Source: Paratinospora sagittata (Eukaryota > Streptophyta > Magnoliopsida > Ranunculales > Menispermaceae). Taken from it: a DNA stretch of 64,000 nucleotides. The stretch lies in assembly GCA_035771175.1 (NCBI GenBank), contig CM069598.1, forward strand, positions 16,787,438 through 16,851,437. Direction: 5' to 3'. Shown one piece after another: positions 1-12,800 of this stretch. Both the position numbers and the translations under genes were made by a program. The notes beneath the pieces are model-generated. The model did not search any database and was not told the origin of the DNA. It worked only from the letters and a program-made list of their open reading frames with translations. Positions within the stretch are counted from its first letter, which is position 1. Every line of letters starts with the position of its first letter.

Positions 1-373
1 GATTCGGAAAATAAATTTTGTTGGTCCAGTTAATGGTGTGCAAAACTTCTATTTGCTTATGTCATTCTATGAATCTTTTCCTTTTTAAATATGGAAGTTC
101 CTCTCCCTTTGGAAGCTTCCACTAACTTGAAACTTAATCTGAAAGTCGTATTTCGCCTTGTTTGAGACTATGTTACTTGGACTCTTTACCCCTACGCACC
201 CATGCTACATGAATATGAGATATAGGTCCGACACTTTAAATTTTTGGAATACTATGTGGATTTTCCAAAGAAAGAATAGAAAGCATAAAAGAAGAGAATG
301 ACTAGTGGGTGACAATGCACTTAAGTGAGTAAGAGAAAAAAGGACAATCTACAATTGAAAAGAAGAAAAAAAA
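1..373. other. Upstream NAP1 intron sequence, no feature seen
   Basis: AT-rich sequence without coding signal. Positions 351-373 are the left copy of the 23-bp target-site duplication of the following L1 derivative. Confidence 0.5.
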
Positions 374-3034
374 CTATAATGACCTATGGTGATGGGTCAG
401 CTCAGGTGACGGGATAGGACCCTGAGATGGGTCAGTGTAGGCGACGGGATCGGTTCCGTTGAGACTGTAATCAGAAGGAGAGGGATCAGGGTAGGGGTAG
501 AGGCGACGATGGCGCCGACACTCTCTCTGGTAGAAATAACTCATGGAGAGGGCAAGTCCATTCTTTCCGTTCGTCGCTAAATTACATAGTGTCAGGTGGA
601 AATGGTGGTGACGCCATTCTTATTGAGGAAGCAATGAAGTCCAAAGTATTTTGCATTAAGGTTGACGTGGGCTCGGCGAAATGGTTGGCTAAGGCCGTAA
701 CTGATGCATCGGGAGCAAAAAGGGATGGCAACTTGAAAAGAATTTTTCGGAGTAAATCGTTCCTCACCTTGGTGGAAAGTTTCACTAACGTGCATGGTTG
801 CTACTTACAAATCACAAAAGTGGAACGAGGCTCTCAATACATGATCTTCGTGTCAGACGAGGGTGAGAACAAGCAATGGTTGGAGCTAGTGGTGGCATTG
901 AATGCGTGTGTTGGCAATCAAAGTCATAAGACTATCCCGGCGAAAGCCCCATCGACGAAATGGGATGAACGGAAGGTTGGGCCCGTTGGTTCGTCGTACA
1001 CTGATCTTGAGAAGGGGGGTAGAACTCCTAATGCCTCCACTAGGGAAACTTCTCAAGGGGAGCTGGTGGACCCCAGTTTTGAGCATAATCTGGTGGTTTT
1101 TAGGTCATCAGATGCGATGAAATGGGTTGATATTGAGATGGAGTTGTCCAATAGACTTCATAAGAATGTTCGGCCTAAACCTATTTGCGCAGAGCGTGCA
1201 TTCCTTGAGCGTACCTCCACGGAGGAGATGGAAATGCTACTCAATGGCAAAATGGCTTGCACAATCTGTGTTATAAAGTGCAGAAATGGAGGAATGAGCT
1301 GCAATGGGAAAATCGCAGGTTTAAATGCCTTGATGAATGGATTGGTGTGGAAGGAATTCTGATTTCATCCTGGAATCGAGAGATTCTGACACCAATAGAA
1401 GACATGTGTGGCGAATTGATCAAAATAGACTCCATGTCGTCGGAGGCTCTAGCTGTGGATATGGCTCGGCTGCGTGTTAAGGGTTGGTCTAGCGGTTTCT
1501 TGCCAGAAAACATGGATATCTTAGAGGGTTTGGAGAGGATCAAACTTTGTTTCTTTGAGTTGGGAACATGGACACCGGACTTTGATTATCGTCCCCAAAG
1601 GCCGGTGAGTGTGCAAGTTAGTAAGATGAGGGATTTTCCGCAACAACCTCTAAGGGTGGCTTCTTGGTTTCCAACGATGGTTCCTCGATCTCCGGCAATG
1701 GCTCCCCGGTCTCTGATGTGGCTAGATCAGGTGGATGGGGACAATGAAGCAACGTCCACAGACAAAATCGCCGACCTCGCCAGGTAGTGACTCCAGGAGG
1801 GTGTGACATGTGGCAACGTACGGCGGGAAGGTGATGCGTCAGTACAGAAGAGTGAGGCTCAAACAATAGGTGGTCTGACTCCTCTGCGCCCCATTAAGCA
1901 GATAATCGAAGTGTCTATTGGACCAAATTGGGATTTCTCTCTAGGTAGTGGGCCTGAGGTGCAAGTGATTGTGCAAGATTGTCACCCAGGCCCATCATCG
2001 CAGCGGCCCACTGGCACGATGGATCGGTGAGGTGCAGGCTTTGACAAATATGGTGGGCCTTATTCGGGCCTTTTAGCGGAGCGTGGTTGCCATTCAGACC
2101 CTGGGATTAAAGCTCATGAAGTTGTTACTTATAGTGGCTCGCTTGGCCTGTGGAGAAAAGTTACTGAGGGGACCAATTATTTTCAACAGAAGGACCTGAG
2201 TGAGTGGCTGGAAGAATTGAGAAAGGTTTGTTCGACGGAGAAGAGTGTGGGCCTCATGGTCTATGAGAGACGCAAGGGGAAAGATCTTAATTTATTCAGG
2301 CGCGTTCTTGAATCGGAGGAGATGGCGGTGCCTGAAGTTCCAAGAGGGGGCTGTAACGGGTATCGATCTAGTGTGTTGGAGGGATGCAACAACCACACTG
2401 GCTCGGAAGACGAATGAGTCTTGGATTCTCTGGCGATCGAATCCTCTCACTATGAGAGCATTTCTTCGGATGATGAAGAAGGCTCAGATGAAGGTTGGAA
2501 CAACGAAAAACAGGTGGGTGCGAAGCACTTCCATGGTGATGGTCATGGTGAACATCTTCCCATGGTGAAGGAATGACAACAAACCTATGCCACACATTTT
2601 CCTCCAATGTGTGTTTACGAAAGGTTTACGGGAGAGATAGGTAACTTACCCAGGCTGGTTGTTTCTAACAAGGGATGGTGGACTGTTTTCACTCCCAGAG
2701 AGAGAGATTTGCGATCCAAAATGGAGGGGCTATTGAAGGGTGGTTACACTGGCAATTGGTTTCGCAGCTTGGAAGGAGCAAGAGGTTCTGAAGGATATGA
2801 TAAGGATCAATTGGGGATTTGGGAAGGGTCACACTTTTTGGCTTCTCGTTGGTGAGTGTATTGAAATTATCAAAAGGTTTAAGGTTTGGGTTGAGATGCT
2901 GGGGCAACATTTTGTAATTTTTTGTACTTTGTAATTTGCTCAAGTGGACACCTTGTTCTCTTGTAGAAGATGTACTAATCTTTTCTTATACTAATATAAT
3001 ATATCTAGTTTCTTTAAAAAAAAAAAGAAAAGAA
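374..3034 (+). mobile_element. L1-type LINE derivative carrying ORF1 but no ORF2
   Basis: The element is bounded by a 23-bp direct repeat beginning acaattgaaaag (351-373 and 3035-3057), a LINE-type target-site duplication. It starts with a GC-richer leader, has ORF1-like coding sequence, and ends TAGTTTCTTT plus an A-tail (about 3006-3030), the terminus shared by the other L1 copies here. The 1.2 kb after ORF1 contain no endonuclease or reverse transcriptase motif. It therefore looks like an internally deleted, non-autonomous copy mobilised in trans. It lies in a NAP1 intron upstream of the first exon seen here. Confidence 0.75.
463..1787 (+). pseudogene. L1 ORF1-like protein, frameshifted
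   Basis: Two overlapping frames carry one protein. The first is open from after a TGA at 460-462 to 1362, with the first in-frame ATG at EEAMKSKVFCIKVDVG. The second runs 1257-1787 and contains KCLDEWIGVEGILISSWNRE and IKIDSMSSEALAVDMARLRV. That order (RRM/DUF4283-like part, then the motif ending in a Leu-Arg-Val strand) is the layout of plant LINE ORF1 proteins that bind RNA. A shift near 1260-1310 breaks it. No CCHC knuckle is visible. Confidence 0.55.
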
Positions 3035-3057
3035 ACAATTGAAAAGAAGAAAAAAAA

Positions 3058-3800
3058 AAAGCAGATAGAATATAGGCCTAATAATGAATAAAATTTTATA
3101 ACCCTATCCAAATACCCACATCCAAGTTTTAGATACATTTTAGTCAAGTCCCCATATCTCATAATTTGAAAATGAACAAGTTGGACCTCTTGATATGTAC
3201 ACGTATCCGATGTCCATACCCGAGTCAAGGCAACATTGGTTTGAGATGCACCTAATAACCAATGCATTTAAAGTGCCTTTTCAATGCCTTTTATCCATAA
3301 AAAAAAAATGAAGTCAGGTATGCCCCTTTGAAGTTGAATTATAGGTGCGTATTTGTTACAGCTTTTGCATATCTGTAGTGTACTATTGTTTGTGTATTTC
3401 AGGTTTCGTGTTCTACAAATCTGGCCGGAGAAGCCCTATTATGAGTAAATCATTGAAATGGTCAAATATAGTTAAGAGTTCTCTTCATCATCTATGATAG
3501 TGCAGAAATGAATCTTGTGTTTTGTGACTCTGTGGGTTGAATTGTGGTGATTCCTTTATGTGTATTTTAAAGTTTCATGGTATGTGAACTGATGTCAAAT
3601 TTTGTCTTGATTACTTACTTTTTACCTTTAAATCTTACTGGGCAGTGTTTATGAATTAAGTACTATCTTTTACATTCCATAGTTTGTTATGTGTTCAAGT
3701 TCCCTTCTTATTACCGCTCTCAGTTTCCTTCTTATTTTCAACATCATGTTCTATTTTTTTGAGTTTCTGAATATTTTCTGGAATAATTTGTGTCCTACAG
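3058..3800 (+). other. NAP1 intron sequence
   Basis: Intronic DNA between the L1 derivative and the exon at 3801. A T-rich tract ends in GTATTTCAG near 3402 but is not followed by NAP1-like coding sequence. The real acceptor is TGTCCTACAG at 3791-3800. Confidence 0.4.
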
Positions 3801-6800
3801 ATGGTATTTTCGGCATTGGCTTTGGCTCAATCTGAGGTGCTATGGTATTTTCAACATGTTGGAATTGCGTCATCAAAATCTAAAGCTGTGCGGGCAGTAC
3901 CAGTTGATATAGTAAGCCAAGATCTTTCTGTTGTGTATTAGACTATTAGTAATATTTTATGACGAAAACAGTACAGCATTAATTTTCCTTTTGGGAGCTT
4001 CTCTTAGTGATCTTTCAATCAGCCACCTGATCCAACTGTTTGGCTGTAACTTAGAGTGGCTTTTTGTTTTTGCAGGATCCAAATGATCCAACTATAGGGT
4101 TCTTGTTGGGTGGAATTGACCATCTTTGCTGTTTAGTACGGAAATACATTGCAGGTTAGTTTGCTAGCAAACTTCTTAGTTCTTAACTCTGCTTAGATTC
4201 TTAAAAGCTTGTGCGGCATATGACCTAAACCATTTGAAACAAGTATAATACACTTTGCATATGCATTGCAACCCCCTCATCAACACAATGTGACATCAAA
4301 AGGACACCTAGTAATCTTTTTTTTAATGTAGTTCTGTTCTTGGTTTATTCAAGTTTTGAATGCTTCAAATTGGCAGTATGCTCTTTATCTTGAGAAAGAG
4401 GATCTCATGGTAAGCTATCCAGTGTTGGGCCTCCATGTCTACTTCTAAAAGTTCATTATTTCTATAAAAGGAATTTGATTGCAATCTCTTGGATTTTAGA
4501 TCTGTATCTATTAAGCTTATGGTTCTTGACCGTGTCTTTCAAGAATTCTGAAAGCCCTATTATGTTATTATTGCCTTGAAGGCATTTGTCCCAAATTAAG
4601 GAGAGAGACAAACACTATGCTGTAAGCTTAATTGGATGGAGGAATATCAGAATAATGAAATAGGTGTTTAAAAATTAAAAGAAGATCTACGATTTGGATT
4701 GTTTTGAGATCTTCTATATTTTATGTTCATAGAGTCGTAGAACATGTTGTAATCTTCCAAATCCCTTTTCCATTTCAGGAAAAAAACCCTTCCAAATCCC
4801 TTTTAAGTTTACTAACTTTTAATGAACCAGGCCCAAATTTAAGAGGTTTATATAATATGGTTGAAGCTCAGCTGCATGAAGAAATATCAGGAACCAAGAA
4901 AATAGATGTTTCAAAGAATCTTGATTTTGGATTGTTCAGAACCATCTATATTTTATGTGGAATTCCGGATTATTAGCTTAGTTTTTCCTTATTAATTAGT
5001 ATTTATTTACTTGCCTGTTTTAATATATTCTGTTGATTTGTTATTCCTAGTCTTGTGGTCCAAATCCTATTTTATAGGATCTGAATATATTCTGATTGAT
5101 TTGTTATTCCTAGTCTTGTGGTCCAGATCCTATTTTATAGGATCTTAGAGGTTCTCTTTAGGTTATATATATTCATTAGGATGTATGTATCTTTATGATA
5201 ATAATAATAAAAAAGGAGAAACAAAGGATTCTCTCTTTTCTTCTTCTCTTCACTCCACGAAATCTCACATGGTATCAGAGCATAGTACAAACTCTGAATC
5301 AATCATGACAAAATATGGGAACACGAGTCCCATTCTTCTCATCCTAATTCGGGTAACTCTACCATCGGAGGAAGTGAATCCGTTGCCCCTCTCATCACCA
5401 GCCACAAACTGAATGGGCACAACTATCTCCAGTGGTCACAGTCCGTCATGATGTTCGTTTGTGGAAAAGGGAAAGATGACCATCTCATCGGCGATGTGAA
5501 AATTCCAGAGAAAGAAGATCCTGCTTACAAGACTTTGAAGGCTGAGAATCACATGGTGATGTCATGGCTTATCAACTCGATGCAAAACGAAATCGGAGAA
5601 AATTTTCTCTTATTTACTACGGCGAAGGAAATATGGGATGCGGCGAGAGAAACGTATTCTAGCACAGAGAGTGCTGCCGAGATCTTCAGAATTGAAGCCA
5701 CCCTTCATGACCTAAGACAGGGAGATCAAAGCGTAACTCAGTACTTCAACACTCAGAAACACGTTCAAGTTTCTTCTCGGACTGAACAAAGAACTTGATC
5801 AGGTCAAGTCTAGAGTGTTGGGAATACGACCTGTTCCAAGTATTCGCGAAGTGTTTTCTGAGGTGCGCCGGGAAGACAGCCGAAGGAAAGTGATGTTAGG
5901 AGCCTCGTCAACAGATTTTGCGATTGAAGGCTCAGCCCTAGTGTCACGAGGACTACCGCAATCAAGTATTGATAATCGCGAGCGGCAATCTCGTCCATGG
6001 TGTGATCATTGCAGGAAACCGGGACATCTCAGAGAAACATGCTGGAAAATCCACGGGAAACCAGCCGACTGGAAGCCAAAGCGGGGACCGGCAGATCGAG
6101 ACCATCGGGCCAACTCAGCTACAACCACCGAACAGAGTAGCGCACTTGACTCAAGCCCCTTTAGCACAGCTCAGATCGATGCCCTGCAGAAATTGTTTGC
6201 TCGGTATAGTGCTCAATCCGAAACCCTTACCCGAAGCACCAGTCTCACTGTTCAAAAGGATACAAATCCTACCGTGTTTGCTGCCTCTAAAAGCATCTCT
6301 GAGCCCTGGATTGTTGACTCAGGAGCTTCTGATCATATGACTGGTAATGCCTCTCTTCTCACTGACTATAGGCCTAGCACCGAATTGTCAAAGGTTCGCA
6401 TTGCAGACGGAACTGCCTCCAAAATAGTAGGAACAGGTTCAGTTAGACTCACTAAGGACATTGTCCTTACTGCAGTTCTTCATGTCCCCAACTTAGACTG
6501 CAATTTGATTTCTATTAGCCAATTGGCTCGAGATCTAAAGTGTGTGACTAAATTTTTTCCAAACTTGTGTGAATTTCAGGATTTGGAATCGGGGAGGACG
6601 ATTGGCAGTGCTGAGATGTGTTCCGGCCTCTACCTCTTCAACAACACTCCATCATCTTCCACTAGTTATGTGTCCTCCAAAAGTCAGCCAAGTTTCAATT
6701 CCAATTTTCGTCTTTCAAGTTGTAGGTCGAGTGTCAATAAAGATAGTGAAGTAATGCTGTGGCACTATCGTTTAGGTCATCCAAACTTCTTCCTGTACCT

Positions 6801-9800
6801 TGAAAAATTGTTTCCTCAATTATTCATTAATAAAAGTTCGAAATATTTTCAATGCGAAATTTGTCAACTTGCCAAGCATACTCGTGCAATATATCCGAGT
6901 GTTCCTTACAAACCATCTCAACCATTTACCATGATTCATAGTGATGTATGGGGACCGTCAAGGGTTAGTAATATAACACATGCTCTGTGGTTTGTGTCCT
7001 TTGTTGACGATCACACTCGTCTTACTTGGATATATCTCATGAAAGAAAAATCTGAAGTGGCTTCCATCTTTCAAAATTTTTATTCTATGGTACAAACCCA
7101 ATTCCAAACCAATGTTCGTGTATTTAAGACGGATAATGCCAAAGAATATTTCAAAACCACTCTTGGGTCTCATCTCCTAGAGCGTGGCATAGTTCACATC
7201 AGTTCGTGTGTTGACACCCCACAACAAAATGGGGTGGCCGAGAGAAAAAATAGGCATTTGTTAGAAGTCGCTCGTTGTATCATGTTTTCAAGATCCATTC
7301 CTAAATGTTTTTGGGGTGAAGCCGTTCTTACCGCAGCATATTTAATCAATCGTATGCCTTCTAGAGTCCTCCACTTTCAAAGCCCACTCAAGTCTCTATT
7401 AGATATATTCCCTCACATTCGATTCCTCTCTACGAGCCTCCCTTCAAGGATCTTTGGTTGCTCAGTGTTTGTGCACATTCACCAACAGTTCCGTAGCAAA
7501 TTAGATCCTCGGTCCCTTAAGTGCATCTTCCTTGGGTATTCATCGAACAAAAAGGGATATAAATGCTATTCTCCTATCACTAAACGGTTTTATCACTCCA
7601 TTGATGTAACTTTTTTCGAAGATCAGCCTTATTATTCTCCCAAATCCGAGCTTCAGGGGGAGACATTCGTGGAATCTCATCTTTGGGACATTGTACAAAC
7701 TGATGAGTCCAGCTCGTTACGTGAATCTGCCCCTGTTTCCGTGCCAACCCCACAAACTTCATCACCGTGTGCCAACTCTCAAATTCCTACACCTCCAACA
7801 ATTCAAGTCTACTCTAGGCGTAACCGACCGGAACACACACCTCAAGCCAGCACTGCTCCAGATTCTAATCCGGTTCCTTATCCCAACTAGTTTCCCTCGA
7901 TTACGGATACTCTAGTCACTCCTGAACCTGAGGCCCCTCCTCCTATCACTCCCATTGCCTTGAGGAAAGGAGTTCGGTCCTGTACAAATCACCCTATCCA
8001 ACGGTTTGTATCATATGGAGGATTGTGTACTTCTTATCAAGCTTTTATCTCGGCTATGAACTCTGTACAAATTCCAAGCTCCATCCATGAAGCATTCAAG
8101 CATCCGGGCTGGAAACAAGCTGTGAATGCCGAGATTGAAGCATTGGAAAAGAATGATACATGGGTCATCACAGATCTGCCAAAGGGAAAGAAAACAGTGG
8201 GCTGCAAGTGGATCTTCAATGTGAAACGTAAACCGGATGGTAGTATTGATCGATTGAAGGCTCGTCTCGTTGCCAAAGGCTTCACTCAGTCCTACGGCAT
8301 CGACTATGAAGAAACCTTTGCCCCAGTTGCTAAACTTAACACCATTAGAGCGTTGTTCTCTCTCGCGGTTAACCTAGACTGGCCCCTCGTGCAACTCGAC
8401 GTTAGGAATGCTTTTCTTAACGAATTCCTAGATGAAGAGGTCTATATGGAGATACCTCTTGGTTTTGAAACCAGCTGCACCATCAACAAAGTGTGTAAGC
8501 TTCAAAAATCCCTCTATGGTCTTAAACAATCTCCAAGAGCGTGGTTCGACAGATTTACCAAGACTGTTCAAGGTCAGGGTTTCACACAATGTCAAGCGGA
8601 TCATACTCTCTTTGTAAAGAAGTCACCCAATAACAAAGTGGCTATCTTAATCGTCTATGTGGATGACATCATTCTTACTGGAGATTATGCAGAAGAGTTA
8701 GCAAAGTTGAAACAACTCCTATCCGATGTGTTTGAGATTAAAGACTTGGGTAAGCCAAAGTATTTCCTTGGTGTGGAAGTAGCAAGGTCTAAGCGTGGAA
8801 TATGTCTATCACAAAGGAAGTACACTCTAGACTTGTTGGAAGAAACCGGGATGCTAGGGTGTAAGCCAGCCGTTACACCCATTGACTCGAATAAGAAAAT
8901 TGGGGTGGATTTGACAAGTGTTCCAGCAGATAAAGGTAGATATCAGCGCCTTGTGGGACGCCTTATATACCTTTCTCACACCCGATCGGATATCAGCTTT
9001 GCGGTCAACTCAGCCAGCAAGTTCATGAACTGCCCAACTGAAGAAAATATGGAGAGTCTCTATCGTATCTTAAGGTATTTGAAGATGACACCGGGCAAAG
9101 GTCTTCTGTTCCAGAAGAGTGACAATCGGGGCATAGAAGTGTTTTCAGATGCAGACTGGGCAGGAGATCTGGTGGATAGGCGGTCAACATCAGGCTATTG
9201 CACGTATGTTTGGGGTAATTTGGTTACATGGAGGAGTAAGAAACAGTCTGTTGTGTCGAGGAGCAGTGCAGAAGCCGAGTTCAGAGCCTTAGCATTGGGC
9301 ATTTGTGGAGGAATCTGGGTGAGGAAGCTCCTTGGAGAAATCGGAGTGAAGTGTCATGGGTCAATTACTATGCGTTGTGACAATCAGGCAGCAATTAGCA
9401 TAGCAAAGAACCCCGTTCATCATGACCGCACCAAACATATTGAAATTGATCGGCATTTCATCTCCGAGAAGATTGAAAGTGAAGTAGTGCAACTCGTGTA
9501 CACTCCAACCCATCAACAGACAGCGGATATCTTCACCAAGCCACTTCCAAGAGTTAACTTTGAAGACTTGAGGTGCAAGCTAGGCATGTATGATATATAC
9601 AACCTAGCTTGAGGGGGAGTGTGGAATTCCGGATTATTAGCTCAGTTTTTCCTTATTAATTAGTATTTATTTACTTGCCTGTTTTAATATATTCTGTTGA
9701 TTTTTTATTCCAAATCTTGTGGTCCAGATCCTATTTTATAGGATCTGAATATATTCTGATTGATTTGTTATTCCTAGTCTTGTGGTCCAGATCCTATTTT

Positions 9801-12800
9801 ATAGGATCTTAGAGGTTCTCTTTAGGTTATATATATTCATTAGGATGTATGTATCTTTATGATAATAATAATAAAAAAGGAGAAATAAAGGATTCTCTCT
9901 TTTCTTCTTCTCTTCACTCCACGAAATCTCACATTTTACGTATGTAAAGGCTAATGTTTTAGTTCTTCCTACTTAGCAGCCTTTATGAGAATTCATATAT
10001 AGAGGTCTTGGTGAAGTGGAATGCTCACTCATGGCTATTTTTGTTTTTAAAGAAACAAAGAAAAGATATTGTATATATGAATATATGAGATGAAAGTCAC
10101 GAAATAACTATACACTTGGGCACCACCAAGGCCCCAAAACCAACTATTACACAAAATTACCCCACCCTCAAAGCCAATCCCCTAGAGCATAACCCTTTGA
10201 CAAATTGCTATTTGCCACCCAAAAAGAAGCTAAAAGCTGAGATTGCTCTCAAACTTTAGCAGCCGGTGCCGCCGCACCATCAATGATCCAATTGTTCCTC
10301 TCTTTCCATAGTGACCACAAAACCGCCAAGCACACCACCTTCCAATGATCTCTCCACGAGGGGAGGATGTGATCCATAAACGGGAAAATATTTATGGGAT
10401 CCCCCTCACTATCAACGCCACTCATCACTGGAAAGTGGAGGCACCACCTACTCCACACCTCGTTGGAGAATGGACTACTCCAACATAAATGGCTGACAGA
10501 CTCCAGATCCTACCGACATAGATAGCACCAGTACGGGGACATACATAGTTGGAAATCTTTTTTGCAGCATATCCTCAATATTAATCTTCCCATGGGCAGT
10601 TACCCATGGCTATTTTAAACACAAGAAAATGTATACATAAAAAAATTTACCTACATATATGCAATACCTATAAGTTTCTTTTAAAAAAAATAATTATTGA
10701 AAATTAAAATCATTAGTCCCGAACTCTCCCTAATTAGATGAAAATATAATTCTGGAGTTTGAATTAGAATGAGAGGTTCACCACCACGTCATTACATGCA
10801 AGGGGAGCTCATTTCATCCCAAAAAAATTGGATTTTTCTATAGCAAAGATGTGTTTCTACTTAGTGCATGGTTTTAAACTTCTTATTGAGGTTATTCAGC
10901 AATATAGTGTTGTTGGTCAAAATCTGGAATAAAGTAGGGTTGACAACTAGCATAAACATTGTTAAACTAAAAACATGAATCTTGAAATAAACAGAAATTG
11001 TTTCAAATTGCTGGCACATCCATGATGCCTTGTAAGTTGTAATCAATGTGCCTCACTAGTACCTTATAGGAACTAAAAGCAAGCAACCAAGCCAACTAAA
11101 GCAACCTCTCTTCTTTCCTTCTTAATTTTTATTTTAAAAAAAATTTAGGTCTATAGATTCATGTTATAACTAGTTGACTTTTCTTCATCTCACCTTATAG
11201 TGTCTATATGGCTAGTATAGCAATAATGATATCATATATTTGTTGATGCAATTCTTTTCTTTTTTTCTTTTTTGGCATGTGGAAATTACTTTCAATGAAG
11301 ACAATTGGATGTGCTAGTTAGGAAGAATGACCTATTAACAATCTACGGTAATGATAGACGCAAAGGAAGATCTAAAATAATATGGATAGAGATAATTATG
11401 AAAGATATAACTACATTTTTAAGAGGAAACATAGATATTAATTAATAAAAAGAAAGTAAAAAAGGGAGGAAGATCAATGGTCCCCCAAACCCAAAAGAAA
11501 TAGAAAGATATAACTACTTGTAATATAAATGTTGACTTAGCCTTTGATAGAGCAAAGGGGAAGAATCATATTCATGTATCCGTTGTGGAGGATTGGGCAT
11601 TGGAACTATATTCAGTAGAAATAAGGCTTTGGTTGGGAAATGGTTATGGAGGTTTTCAAGGGAGAAGGACCATTTGAGGGGGAAGGTCAGTAGGCACGGG
11701 CTTCAGGATGTTGGGATAGCCAATAGAGCCATATTTAGGAGCCCTTGGGAATTTATCCCTTCAGTTTACCCTCTGTTCTTTCCCTTGACTAGACTCAAAC
11801 TTAGGAAGGCTGATACAATTCGATTTTGGGAGGATTTATGGTGTGGGAATGACACTTTCCGGACACTCTTCCCCAACCTTTACCGTCGAACTTCTTCCCA
11901 TAACAAACCTATTATTGATTTTGTAAGGAACTTGGAAGAAACTACCCTGTCTTGGGACCTACACTTAGAAAGGCATATCTCCCCTAGGGAGGAACGGGAT
12001 GCATTGTCTCTAATTAGTTTGCTTGAGGGATGTCATCTGTCGGAGGAAGATGACGGAGTTACCTAACCATGGGAGTCTTCGGGAACATTCTCCACCAAAT
12101 CCTTCCATGCATCTATCCTTAATGTGCCCGATGCCCCTCCTTTCATCCACCACAACTTTTGTGGCGACCTCACATCCCAGACCACCATCCCCCGCAGGAC
12201 AGCGTGCAAAATGCCGGGGTGGGACACCCGGTGTAAGCATCATCAACCATCCCACATCACACATTAGGATGGTTGAGACCCTACATGCCTCATCACACAC
12301 TTAAAACATTCCTAACATACAAATGTCCTGTAGGTACCTGTAACAATTCTAATATCCATATCTATACAACACATGAAATTAACTTCCTCAACATAACCTA
12401 GGTACCATCTCATTCCAAAATAGAATCAAAGTCCAATGATAAAGTCCATGGTCAACCATAATAAGTTCCACACCAAAACCTCCTCGAAACATGCCAACAC
12501 ATCCAAAACAACCACACTTAACATTGTATAATTTCACTTATGATGCACAAAACAAAACAAGCAAAACACATACATAGCATACATACACATCATCAAAAGC
12601 ATAATACATAACACAAATGCATCAACACAAGCACATAGAATCGGGGCACTTAACAATCTTGATAGGGCTAGGCGAACGAAACTTTGGGGCGCTACAACTT
12701 TATTTAGAAAGCACAAGTGCCATGAAAGGTTAAATTCTTGGGGTGGATTGCTTCTCATTGGAAGATGAATACGGGTGATATGATGCAAAAAAGGTTTCCA

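Larger units (their letters stand above)
4956..9933 (+). mobile_element. Ty1/copia LTR retrotransposon, nearly intact, in NAP1 intron
   Basis: Two 314-bp LTRs (TGTGGAATTCC...CTCACA) enclose a single-polyprotein copia element. The target-site duplication is TTTTA at 4951-4955 and 9934-9938. The primer binding site TGGTATCAGAGC follows the left LTR and the polypurine tract GAGGGGGAG precedes the right LTR. Domains run GAG, protease, integrase, reverse transcriptase, RNase H, the copia order. The LTRs differ at six positions. The element sits in the sense direction inside the 11.7-kb intron between exons 4076-4154 and 15822-16015. Confidence 0.95.

Noticed and set aside
3361..3460. Possible NAP1 exon after GTATTTCAG near 3402
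   Set aside because: The following sequence quickly meets a stop (ATGAGTAA region) in the relevant frames and has no NAP1-like residues.
3801..3911. ATG at 3801 as the start of NAP1
   Set aside because: It directly follows a splice acceptor (TGTCCTACAG) and the family extends about 480 residues further upstream, so it is an internal Met.
5270..5281. tRNA gene near TGGTATCAGAGC
   Set aside because: Only the 12-nt primer site complementary to a tRNA end is present. No cloverleaf or A/B boxes are seen. The SINEs have tRNA-like heads but are not tRNA genes.
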